This document shows, piece by piece, positions 43,704 through 54,235 of a stretch of DNA of 64,000 nt. Under the pieces are notes generated by a model. That model was not told the origin of the DNA. It searched no databases and saw only the letters and a list, made by a program, of their open reading frames with translations. The position numbers and the translations under genes were made by a program. Origin of the DNA: Dipteronia dyeriana (lineage: Eukaryota; Streptophyta; Magnoliopsida; Sapindales; Sapindaceae); NCBI GenBank assembly GCA_032871835.1, contig CM065299.1, positions 84,511,652-84,575,651 on the forward strand, in the 5' to 3' direction. Position 1 is the stretch's first letter; the number at the start of each line of letters is the position of its first letter.

Positions 43704-45165
43704 CTAAAGTATGTGAGGCATGTCTCGTAACCTTAGACCATCTAGGTGACCCGAAAACACTTTAACCAGTAAGGTCTTCGTAAATGGATCAGCATGATTG
43801 TCTTGTGAGGCTATCTTGGTGACGATCACATCTCCACTCTGCATTATCTCTCTAATGAGATGATATTTTCTCTCTATATGCTTCCCTCTTTTGTGGCTTC
43901 TTGGTTCTTTATAATTAGCCACAACACCACTGTTATCACAATAAAGTGTGATGAGTCTATCCAGATCTATAACAACTTCCAGATCACTCAAGAACTTAAG
44001 GAGCCAAACAACCTCTTTAGCAGCTTCACAAGTTGCTACATATTCGGCTTCCATGGTGGAGTCAGCAATACAAGATTGCTTGATACTTCTTTACACAATG
44101 GCTCCACCACCCAGGGTGAATACTGATCCAGACATGGATTTCCTAGAATCCCTGTCTACGTCTGATTGAAAATCAGAATCTGTGTATCCTAACGGGATCA
44201 AATCCTGCCCGGAATACATTAGCATATAGCCTCTCGTTCTCCGAAGATACTTGAGAATTGTCATGACAGCAAGCCAATGATCCAATCCTGGGTTGGACTG
44301 GTATCTACTGACTACTCTCACTGTATAGTAAATATCCGGTCTCGTGCATAACATAGCATACATGAGACTACCTACTGTCGATGCATAGGGTACACATCTT
44401 ATATCCTCAACTTCTTGAGGTGTCTTAGGACACTGTTCCTTAGGCAAGTTAACTTCATGTCTAGAAGGTAAATTACCTTTCTTAGAGTTTTGTATCAAAA
44501 ATCGCACAAGAATCTTTTCGATATATGATGCCTGAGACAATGCTATGATTTTGTTCTTACGATTCCTTATAAGCTGGATCCCAAGAACTTAACTCGCCTC
44601 TCCCAAATCTTTTATTTGGAATTGGCTAGCCATCCAGCCCTTTACATCAGACAAAACTCCCACATCATTCCCAATGAGTAGGGTATCATCTACGTATAGA
44701 ACCAAGAAAACTATTTTCTTATCAATGATGCGCTTGTAGACACAAGGCTCATCGACATTCTGTTCGAAGCCATAGGTTTTGATCACATCATCAAACCTTA
44801 TGTTTCAAGATCTAGATGCTTGCTTAAGCCCATAGATGGACCTTTGCAGCTTGCAAACCTTTTGCTCTTGATCTGGAGACACGAATCCCTCTGGTTGCAT
44901 CATATAGATGCTCTCATCAAGATTGCCATTCAAGAATGCAGACTTGACGTCCATTTGTAAATTTCGTAATCGAAATAGACAGCAATGGATAAGAGAATCT
45001 TAATAGACTTAAACATGGCTACTGGCGAGAAGGTCTCTTCATAATCGACCCCTTCTTTCTGGGTAAAACCCTTGGACACTAGCCTTGCCTTGAAGGTCTC
45101 TACCTTCCCGTCTACTCCTCTCTTTCTTTTGTAGATCCACTTACACCCTATGGGTTTTACCCCAT
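43704..45165 (-). pseudogene. copia-1 pol, 5'-truncated second copy
   Basis: Carries the C-terminal half of pol: RT from KWIYKRKRGVDGKVETFKA (about 45,100) through LYVDDTLLIGND (about 44,690), then RNase H (STMEAEYVATCEAAKEVVW, about 44,040) to the stop at 43,704. The last 100 codons are open and better preserved than in copy 1. Gag, protease and integrase are absent; homology to copy 1 stops at 45,165 in the CCCCAT phrase. Internal stops and a small deletion near 44,950 make it non-functional. Confidence 0.85.
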
Positions 45166-45174
45166 AGGGTGTAA
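45141..45174. repeat. 14-bp-arm palindrome at a rearrangement junction
   Basis: TTACACCCTATGGG (45,141-45,154), spacer TTTTAC, then CCCATAGGGTGTAA (45,161-45,174), a perfect inverted repeat. The left arm and CCCCAT belong to pol; copy 1 reads CCCCATCAGG where this copy reads CCCCATAGGGTGTAA. The last nine bases of the right arm are therefore new and templated by the left arm. Confidence 0.85.
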
Positions 45175-45180
45175 AAAAAA

Positions 45181-46630
45181 CCCCAAGGCATTCCTTGGTC
45201 TTCTTGTAATTTCCAAGTCTTCCAGTCTCTTCAGGTCACAACGATTCATCTCATGAATTAATGCAATACAAATATTTTTTTGTACCTCTGCATCCACTCC
45301 AACATGTCCTTGTGAATCACCTCCACTAGTATCTCCGGGCATCGCAAATCGAACTTATCGATGCCTCATGCAATGGCCATCGCCAGACTCCAGCTCAGAA
45401 CCCTCTGTATCACTAGTACCGGCAGTCGTATGCTGTTCGAGATCCGATACAAAATGTCAACTCTATTGGTGGCAGTATACAGACTGCCTCCCTCGTTTAT
45501 ACCCTCCTAGTACCATCCAGCCTCTTAGTTGCCATTGGTACCAATTCAGTCCTCATAAACTTCTGAAATCGTAGTTAGACCCTTGTTATTGTGCACATAC
45601 TAATAAGTATAAACATTAACAAAATAGATACTTACCTTAGATGTGAAAATCTTTGCCAGCTTGTCCGCCCTTGGTCACTTCTTCAACTCCCATTTCAGAA
45701 TCTGGGGGGAAAGGTCGATTCCCCTGTGGGTCTAAAATTGGGTGGCAAGCTCAGGGATAACCTCAAAAACAAATATCTATATAAAAAATGAGTACGGTAA
45801 GAATCCAATATATTTATTCCATCAGTCATATAAAAACAATTACAGTTTTAGTCCTGAAAGGAATTCTAAATTCTCACCAGCAGTGTGTGAGGTAAACCGT
45901 ATGTTGTACGTTTCAGTGGTGTGTCTGTTGACGCCCTTTGCTTGTTGTCGCTTTTTGAACCGCTCACGTCGACCATCCAACGCATGCTTAAAACCAAAAA
46001 TGGATTGCCTATACATGTGTGCACCCCACGGGAACGCATTAAAAGTGTACAAGTCTTCGACTAGGTGGATTTGCCATCCTGAAATTTTCTCTCTCTCGTC
46101 CAACTCTATTAATATCTAATTCAACATATACAATAAGCACAGCTTCATCGCATCATACTATTGCTTAAAAATACCAATCTGTAGAACCGCTCTCAGCTGT
46201 TCATAGTCAACCTCATCTAGACCACCAAAGTATCGTTGGTGTATGTCATTCTCTACCACATCATACCTTGCCGACTTAGGAATGACTCTGAACTTTAATT
46301 CGGTGATCAAACAAAACTCAACCTTAGAGAACCGGACCAAATGATGACCTAACATAAATCTCATCTCATCTTCTGGCCCATCATGATACAACTCGCGCAT
46401 AAGAAGCTGATGGAAAATGCTAGTCAAGAACTTCATCTCCCGATACATTCGAAGGAAATGTCCAAAACATGACCCATTATACCGACATCATTCTTCGACT
46501 GCAAGATGTTCCGCTACCTTGTTAAGTGTGTCGTCGATATCTCGAAAGGGTCATGCCGAGTTATTTTTTCCTCGAACCAGTCTCCCACTGGAGTTTTAAA
46601 CAAATCCTTTAGCCGATTCCTCATCTGTAT
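45181..46630 (-). pseudogene. DUF1985/Ulp1-like gene, N-terminal part
   Basis: Minus strand. From about 46,620 it reads RNRLKDLFKTPVGDWFEEKI, then REMKFLTSIFHQLLMRELYH, then LGHHLVRFSKVEFCLITELK (about 46,300), a DUF1985-like core. After a gap that may be an intron comes EDLYTFNAFPWGAHMYRQSI (about 46,030), typical of the same MULE-borne family. A frame at 45,342-45,181 (AEVQKNICIALIHEMNRCDL, then KRLEDLEITRR) runs into DNA homologous to the copia leader. The protease half lies beyond the copia insertion at 30,940-32,990. Stops and missing joins indicate a pseudogene. Confidence 0.65.
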
Positions 46631-46639
46631 TTTTCACAT

Positions 46640-47345
46640 AAATAAAGCATTAGTAAACGATAAAAGGCTCGGGCAAGTTAAGTAAAAGGCTCGGGCATTT
46701 AATAAAAAAAGCTCGGGGAGTTGGGCTTTTAAATGAAAGACTCGGACATTATACCAAAAGGCTCGGGCATTATACCAAAAGACTCAGGCACTACTCATAA
46801 ATGCTCAAATACAATTAACAGAGGCTTAGAAATCACAAAGTTTAAAAACGCTCGAGCCTTCCAAGAGAAAAGTCTTGAAAACTGCTTCAAAAGGCTCAGA
46901 ACATATTTACAGAGGCTCGAGGATTCAAATTTTATAAAACCTAATATTGATAACAAAAAAGTTCGGATGGTGTTTCAAAAGGCTCAGACGGTATTTCAAA
47001 AGGCTAGGACAATGTTTCAAAAGGCTCAAAGATTCAAATTTTATAAATTCTAATATTCATAACAAAAAAGCTCGGACAATGTTTCAAAATGGATCAGATG
47101 GTGTTTCAAAAAGCTTGAACAGTGTTTTAAAAGGCTTGGAGATTCAAAGTTTAAAAAACAAAATATTCATAACGAAAAAGCTTGAACGGTATTTCAAAAA
47201 GACTTTGATGGTGTTTCAAAACACTCAGAGATTCAAAGTTAAAAAAAAAAAAACCTAATTTTTATAAACAAAAAGCTCAGACAGTGCTTCAAAAAGTCTC
47301 GGGCGGTGTTTTAAAAGGCTAGAACAGTGTTTCAAAACGCTCGGA
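46640..47345. repeat. MULE right subterminal minisatellite
   Basis: About twenty-five units of 20-30 bp based on GTTTCAAAAGGCTCGGACAG, including a larger repeated block (AGATTCAAATTTTATAAA with a following CTAATATT) that recurs about every 110 bp. Complementary to the left array at 28,230-28,600. The open frames at 46,733-47,258 translate the repeat and are not genes. Confidence 0.8.
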
Positions 47346-47903
47346 AACCCAATTCTTCATCTTCCACATAAATTTTTCAATAAAATAAAAAACCCTAATC
47401 TAACCCACAACCATACTCAAGTCGACAAATCAAACCTAATTTGCAAGTTTGATCAACACCCAACAGTGAACATAGACATAAACTTATCAACAATATAAAC
47501 GACAACAAAATATAACTCAACTTACCTCTATCAATTGCAGATGATCGTCTGAACTGTCAAAAAACAACTGTTGTCCCAACACCGGTTACTTCACCGTCAA
47601 ATTTTCAACCAACGGTTTCTCTCTCTGGTTTGTCTCTCTACATTTGGAAACGACAAAAACTCACTTGGAATGGGTATTTTTGTCTGGTCACCTAAATTGG
47701 TGCATTTTAAACATGAATTAGTAATGAGGTGCTATTTGCACAAAACCCACCCCAAATAGTGCTATTTAATTTTTAAACCCTTTTCGATTATTAAAATCCC
47801 TATAAAAAAAATATAATGAAGTTCAACAAAGAATTATAATGGACAAGTTACAATAGATAAGTTTCATAATTGTGTCATTTTAGTAAATTTATATGGTCAC
47901 AAT

Positions 47904-49916
47904 TGTTGGAACCCCGTTCACCGATAATACAGCGGAATTATGTTTTAATATTTTTAATACAGATCATAATATGTATCTGGAACCAGTGAACTTGGTATCG
48001 TAATTATTTTCGAAACTAATGTAAACACAGAAAATTGAAATCTATATAATCAGAATAAGAAAATCTTACCAACGTTTAGAGACTCCTTCACTTTACGATA
48101 TGCTCCTGTCTGAACCAATCTTACCAACGTTTGGAGACTCCTTCACTTTACGATATGCTCATATTTAAACCACTCGATCTCCCTCACTATCTCTCGAGAC
48201 TGATAACTGTGTGTGTGGGCGTGTCACGATCTTAGGAACTTGAATGAAGGATGTAGAGAGAATTGAAGAAACTCTTTTTTCTTGATCAATATGCAACCCT
48301 TGCTTTGATCTTTTCATTGGCACACATGCAACTGCTGTTTTCACTTGTTCACGCCAACAAGCCAAAAACTCCTTTTTTTAATCGTTTTTTGATATTTTCT
48401 TTTCAACACATCTAATTTGCTTTTAATGCAAATTCTTCATTCTCTCTTATTGATCCAAACGTGTATCTAGAATTTGCATCATATACAAAATCTTATCAAC
48501 ACGTTTTTTGTTTCTCTTTTGAATATTAGTTGTACTTATCGGTTTTTAAAAGAATCATATGCATCAAATATATATATATATATATTATCATTTTATCTTT
48601 TAAAAACTAATCATATCTTTTTTATTTTTGAATCTTTTAAATAGAAAATATCTCATATATTTTATTTAAAAAGATAATTAAATATTTTCTTTTTAAATTT
48701 ATCTTATTTTATTCAAAATCAAATATCAACTAACACCTTCCATTTAGTGATTAATTAAATAATATCATTATTTAATTTATTTAATCATCATTATTCATTA
48801 ATTAAATAATCTCATTATTCAATTAATTTCCGAATAAATACGTGTCACTTTCGTAACACAATTAATTGGACAATCCAACCAATTAACTGTGACCCTTGTT
48901 ACCTAAATCGATCGGGCTAGTAAGGGGACCTAATGGACCCATAGTATTTTGAGCTTCAATAATCCTCGGAATCATTAATTAAACTCTTAAATTAATATTC
49001 CTTGATTATTAACTCTGATGTTATTCCACTAAATCCCGAAGCTGCACTCTCTCAACTGCAGACGCTTTTACACAGACCGATACAACTCGGTGTCCATCGA
49101 TATAGCTATTACACATGGTGTGATCCTTCATAGTAGTTCATAATTAGAGTTGGGTCATAATGTCCGTTATACCCCTCTAATTACATATATCCTTTAAGTA
49201 CCGTTGATTCTTTAATGGACAATAAATCTTATTTCCTTACGGAATTATGAGAGTGCTCATATTGTCAAAGCCCCGAATCAACCCTTAAGGGAACTACCAT
49301 CTACTTCTCACAAGAATGAGTGGATTCCACTATTGTGTATAAACCTTCTCAGCCACAAGCCAAACCGTAATCCCAACATATGGAGTATATTGATCAGGAA
49401 ATGCATCTGACCTCACCCATTGTATATCAAAAACCACGATTTAACCTGAAGGAGTCTATAAGACACTCAGGATTAAGATCACCCACATATAGCCATCATT
49501 AGTTGATATATATGAATCTCATCGGTAAACGGATCTTAGTGAGAGATTCATATAGATCATGGCCCAGTCCTATATGATCACATCATACAAGATGTATCAA
49601 TTCTCATATCTCATATGAATGATTCAGGATAGAATCACCGTACATTACGGAATGGACCGCAGTTATAGATTAACCACAAATAAAGTACTCAGCTGTATTT
49701 GCTATCTATGGACTCTTTAGATTGCACGTCTCTTACTGTATTCATCTGTATATGACACTCATATACACAGTTCGAGATTACATCCGGCAATCTTAGATGT
49801 TAAATATATACAGAAGTTATAAAATAAACAACACAACAAGAATGAATTGAACTTTTCATTTTATTTATTTCATAAATTCATTTACAAATTACATATTTAG
49901 GGCATAAACCCCAACA
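47904..49916 (-). mobile_element. copia-1 solo LTR, 2,013 bp
   Basis: TGTTGGAACCCCGTTCACCG to GGCATAAACCCCAACA with no internal sequence on either side. Flanking pentamers ACAAT (47,899-47,903) and ACAAC (49,917-49,921) differ at one base, consistent with a copia 5-bp target duplication. Orientation matches the copia inside the MULE, and it carries the doubled 60-bp block of the LTR at 41,647. It sits just outside the right end of the MULE. Confidence 0.88.
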
Positions 49917-50087
49917 ACAACAACACTTTTTACTTCCAGTTTACCAAACACATTGAAATTGTTTTTAGTTCTTACAACACTATTACAAATCGATTTACCA
50001 AACACTCAGCTGATTCTTCCCACAAAAAATCCTAAAGCAATTCCCCCTACAACACAGCAATGTCAAACCGGGCCTTAATGTGCTCAA

Positions 50088-50364
50088 TTAATATGGTTAG
50101 GTTTTAGACAAAAGATAAAACTGGAAATAAGTTAGATTAGTGATGATAGTTTTGAAAGTAAAAAATTGTTTTAAAATCCAGTGGTTTTTTGTTAAGCGAA
50201 AAGTGAAAAAAAAAAATAACTTTTATAAACAAGTGATTTTTTTTTTCACTTTTCACTTAACAAAAAACCACTGGATTTTAAAACAATTTTTTACTTCCAA
50301 AACTATCATCACTAATCTAACTTATTTCCAGTTTTATCTTCTGTCTAAAACCTAACCGTATTAA
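50088..50364. repeat. 277-bp foldback with near-perfect ~128-bp arms
   Basis: The left arm starts TTAATATGGTTAGGTTTTAG and the right arm ends with its near-exact complement (CTAAAACCTAACCGTATTAA). Arms continue through AACTGGAAATAAGTTAGATT and TTTTAAAATCCAGTGG to a loop of about 20 nt near 50,217-50,235. Only a few mismatches are seen. It could be a foldback MITE or, if transcribed, a long hairpin. The frame at 50,140-50,355 only crosses the palindrome. Confidence 0.88.
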
Positions 50365-51825
50365 TACTTTTTATTTTCTTATCACTGTAAAACACTTTAG
50401 TATTATAAAACCTAGCTGCTTTAAAATCAAACAACTCCATCAGAATACACTTTTTGATTTGTTTTTAAACTATTTATATAAACAACTTCAGTTTTGAGTG
50501 ATTTCATACTTACGCAAGATAATTTTATTGAGTCCCCAGTTTCCCATCAACAAAATTAATATTACTTCCACAAAATAGGAAAAAAAAAAGCAAAACATAT
50601 TAAGTACAGTTGACTTCTCTAGACAAAATTACATCATAGTAGGATTATTACAACTTCATGTCATGGAATGCAATTCAATCGTTTTTACGGTCAGTTAATT
50701 CTAATATTTGATAATAACTTTATTTTCATCTGAGCACATCATGTCATCATTAAGGTATATATATATATTGTTTCAAGGGAAAATAGTATGTGTTCAATAA
50801 CATCAACGTCCCTCATCTCGTAGGTTCCTAAAAAATTCTAAGATCTTTCTTTTGTAATATAGCTAAACAAAAAGTTTGGTATAATTGTATGAATAAATTG
50901 AAATATTATTAATAACAAAATAATTTTGTTTTAGAATTATTAAGTTACTTGTTATTTTTATCCTTAATATATTAAAATGTAAATATATAAAAAAGGATAT
51001 ATATATATATATATATACTTATTTACAGATATTTTAAAAAAATAACTTATCATTTATATTCAATTTTCAGTGAAAAAATAAATATATTTTTCAGTTTTTA
51101 GTTTTTAACCACTATTCAGTTTTCAATAACATTCGATATTGTTCGGACATAAAATAAACGGACCTAAATAAGTTTGGTCCACTATAATTCATATGCTCTA
51201 ATTGGTTAGAATTGATTAGTTGATGCAAAGGCAGGTACTATGTGCTTTTCTATTCCATTGATGACATAGCAGCATTTTTCATTGATGGCAATATGGCATC
51301 AGCGGCATAGCGAAATTACCAGGTCATAATTGTGTGCTATTACTATAGCAGTATTTGAAATTAGTCTTTCAACAAAAAAAAAATTGAAATTAGGGTTTAA
51401 CACAGTATACTTTCTAATTAAATCATATTGTCCTAATTAGTAATTAGTCATTTTGTTTGTATTTTTTGTTTTTTGTATAAATCAGATTTTCGGGTTGCAA
51501 CATCGGCACTCAAATAATAAATACATTTTATTTGGTTGTTGGGGAACCAAGTTAGCTTATAGGTCTTCCTTTGTGCATTTCTGAGTTTCTGTCACCAGGT
51601 GACGTATAAGTATTTATTTTGAATATGGATCTACTTTAGTAAAAAAAATAGTAAAGGAATATATATATGTATTATCATCTCAAATACAGTTATTTAAAGA
51701 AAAAATTACGTTCACTTTATGATCAATTACATAAAATATTTTTCTCACTCTCTTCACTTTTATATTAGAATTAAATGAGTTGTATTTATATGGTTTGGAA
51801 AATAGTTAGAAATAAGATTTAAAAG
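50365..51825. other. AT-rich intergenic DNA
   Basis: No gene. (AT)n tract at about 50,998-51,018. The sequence just left of the foldback (to about 50,075, complement GGCCCGGTTTGACATTGCTG) resembles a MITE terminus. Confidence 0.45.
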
Positions 51826-51959
51826 TGTTGGTTATAATATTAGGTACGCCCAAGATGGATCCAAACACAATATCATTGACTTGATCCATGAAGTTCAACC
51901 CAACACATTTTAATAAGAACGGTAGTAGTTAGTAGTTATCAGTAAAATAATTGTCGTTG

Positions 51960-52016
<57 letters not shown>

Positions 52017-52240
52017 TGCAGTTAACACATGAGAAGTTAAGTGTTAATGAAACAATTGTGTTTTACGTTTAATATTATTGCAAACAAAAGAAACAGAGAA
52101 ATAGGGTATAGATTCTTATACTGTAATTTGAGTTAGGGTTCCATTTTGGTAATTATATCCGACTTGTGATACATTCGTCTTTGATCAGAAGAAATGTACA
52201 TTATTCTGTTAACCTTATTCTCATATTATATATTTCAACA
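51826..52240 (+). repeat. copia-2 5' LTR, 415 bp
   Basis: Runs from TGTTGGTTATAATATTAGGT to TATATATTTCAACA. It contains a pure (AT)n run at about 51,963-52,013 that is reduced to a few repeats in the 3' LTR. Confidence 0.85.
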
Positions 52241-52241
52241 T

Positions 52242-52254
52242 TGGTATCTGAGCC
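52242..52254 (+). other. copia-2 primer binding site
   Basis: TGGTATCTGAGCC one base after the LTR end; matches the initiator tRNA-Met complement TGGTATCAGAGCC at 12 of 13 positions. Confidence 0.85.
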
Positions 52255-53039
52255 TGGTTGAATGTATTCAGGTTTATAAAAAAAAATTGTGACATTTTCT
52301 TTAAAGTATGAAAGTAGATTTCTTGGTATAAATCATTTAAGTGAATCACTTTTTATTAATTTTTACTGTTATTTACTTGATAACATGTGAAGCATGCAAA
52401 TGATTTTCGGATTTATGTTGAAATCCATGAATATGTATGTATTATGACATGAAATCAGTTTGCTTATTGTTAAGAAAATGCCATGATATAATAAATTTTT
52501 TTACTGCCTCTAATAAATTTATGAATATATAAACATATGTTTTACAGTAATTTTGTTTTTGAGTATGTAAAACATACTATTTATTTTGAATTTATTATGC
52601 AGTATCTTATGTAATCATTATTTGTTTCATTTGCGTTAATATGCCACGAGACTTAAATTTAAGCATATGAACACTAAGAAATAGAGCCCTAAAACCGAGA
52701 CTTTAAGAGAGTCGTAAAGGGTAAAAATGGTCATAATTTGTTGTCAAAATGGTATCGTTATAAACTAGAGATCCCAAAGCTTTCTATAGATACCGAAATC
52801 GCAAAATTTGGTTTAGTAACAAGTGAGAACGAATCGATTGAAAACTAGATCGGGAACAAAAAAAATTCCAGAAATTGGTACTTTAGGTTGAAGATGGTGA
52901 ATAGTGACACGCGCCTTAGAAACGGAGAGTGCAATTCGCCTCAGATCCAATTTTCAAAATTAAGGGCATTAATGGAATTAAAACAAAATTTGGATCAAAA
53001 TGGTGGTAGTCTGATGACCAGACGATGAATGGAATGTGG
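52255..53039 (+). other. copia-2 leader, proximal part
   Basis: AT-rich and non-coding with no long frame; probable untranslated leader. Confidence 0.5.
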
Positions 53040-54060
53040 CGCGTGGGTTACACGCGCAACTGAAGCGAGTTGTCACGGGGTGAGAATTTCATCTAGGCAC
53101 ACCCGTGCGGCACTTAGGCAACTTCCGTGGGAACGTTGCTAAGTAAGCCTTGTAAGAGGGACACTCGGGCAAGTTCTTGGACGAACGTTGCCGAGTGTGA
53201 AGATGCGGAAGCGATTTAGAGTGTGGAGAGTCGGGAGAGGGTCGAAATGGGGAGCCCAGAGGCAGAGGATCGGTGGACTTGCGAAGGAAGACCACGATGC
53301 TCTGGATCACTAGAATGCTCACAAATACTCTCAAATGAAGAGTTGTATTAATGTAAGAATTCTAGGATGATTTACAAATGAGGGGGGTTGGCTATTCATA
53401 GGTGAGCCACCTCATTAAGGAATGTTCTAGATTAATCTAGTCTAATAGTGAAGATTAAGTCTCCAGAATATTCTACACATAGCTAGAATACTCTACATGT
53501 ATTTACATGCCTTTACAGGGTTCTAGATTATTCTACAACTATCTAGCTAAATACAAGAATGGTGTAGAGAGGGTTGGGTTGCTAGAGACTTCCAGAAGCT
53601 TGACCAATGCTGGAATTATGGAGAAGTCTCTAGAATCTTCCAAGAGCTTGGCATAGTTGTGGCCTTTGTTGGGCTCCTGGGCTTGACAGCTTGCGGCCTG
53701 TGACAGAGTGGTCAAGTGCTAAACAACACTGCTCTGTTGAAATGTGAACCATCCAGAATGCGACACGTGTCAAGGGGTAGGTAGACTTTGACAAATGTTC
53801 CTATCATTAGATAACACGTGGCACTGATGTGGTTACTTGGTAACTGTTAAACGTTTTCGGTACTGGAGCGGTTTCCTGCGATGATTTTCCGTAGCGGTTT
53901 TTGACAACGGTTATCGGCGACGGTTTTCGACAACGGTTATCGGTGACAATTTTCGACAGTGGTTTCCAACGACTGTTTTCTTCTACCTTTAAGCGGTTTT
54001 TTGGCCACAACTAGATGGTTTTTCGGTAACCAAAAGTGGTTTTCCGACAACTATGACAGT
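53040..54060. other. GC-richer block inside the copia-2 leader
   Basis: Composition changes sharply near GTTGTCACGGGGTGAG (about 53,070). Inside are repeated TTCTAGATTA and ATTCTAC phrases (53,420-53,560) and a CGACACGTGTCA palindrome near 53,760. From about 53,855 to 54,060 comes a short tandem motif (CGGTTTTCGACAACGGTTAT and variants). This could be a nested LTR or other insertion, but I found no matching ends. An 81-codon minus-strand frame at 53,089-53,334 is not recognisable. Confidence 0.4.
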
Positions 54061-54235
54061 TTTCCAACGAATCCAAAAAAAAATATCATTATGATTAATT
54101 CCAATGATTAAATTTTTGCTCCAGTGGGAGTTGAATATGCCCTATGATTTTTTATAAGTTTTCATATAATTCTACTAACAAATTTATTAATGGGTTTCTA
54201 TTTTTCATTTCTTTATAGATTTAGGAAATGTGTAA

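Larger units (their letters stand above)
32990..45260 (-). mobile_element. Ty1/copia composite insertion, circularly permuted
   Basis: Order on the plus strand: leader fragment plus PBS (32,990-33,161), LTR (33,162-35,276), PPT, pol-gag (35,291-39,164), leader and PBS (39,165-40,728), partial LTR (40,731-40,909), second leader plus PBS (40,910-41,644), LTR (41,647-43,689), truncated pol (43,704-45,165), palindromic junction, leader fragment (about 45,175-45,260). All copia parts point the same way. Neither outer edge is an LTR; both fall within leader sequence, and about 125 bp of leader (equivalent to 40,436-40,560) is missing between them. An ordinary insertion, or unequal crossing-over between two, would end in LTRs. 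Confidence 0.7.
27920..47750 (+). mobile_element. large decayed MULE with Ulp1-like gene (Kaonashi/KIR-like)
   Basis: Both ends carry diverged inverted repeats: left TTTATGATTAAAAATCACCA (about 27,952) against the complement of the right end, TTCATGTTTAAAATGCACCA (about 47,700). Just inside each end is a minisatellite in opposite orientation (28,230-28,600 and 46,640-47,345). The interior has a mudrA-like transposase on the plus strand and, facing it, a DUF1985/Ulp1-like gene on the minus strand. Arabidopsis Kaonashi MULEs are known to carry such a protease. About 12 kb of copia DNA splits the Ulp1-like gene; without it the MULE would be about 7.5 kb. Exact ends and target duplication not resolved. 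Confidence 0.75.

Noticed and set aside
43860..44169. plus-strand frames opposite copia pol
   Set aside because: They are antisense shadows of the RNase H/RT region at 43,704-45,165.
46733..47258. two overlapping frames with repeated FQKAQT/FKRLRT motifs
   Set aside because: They are translations of the MULE subterminal minisatellite, in two frames at once.
50140..50355. 71-codon frame
   Set aside because: It spans both arms of the foldback palindrome; low-complexity Lys/Phe content.
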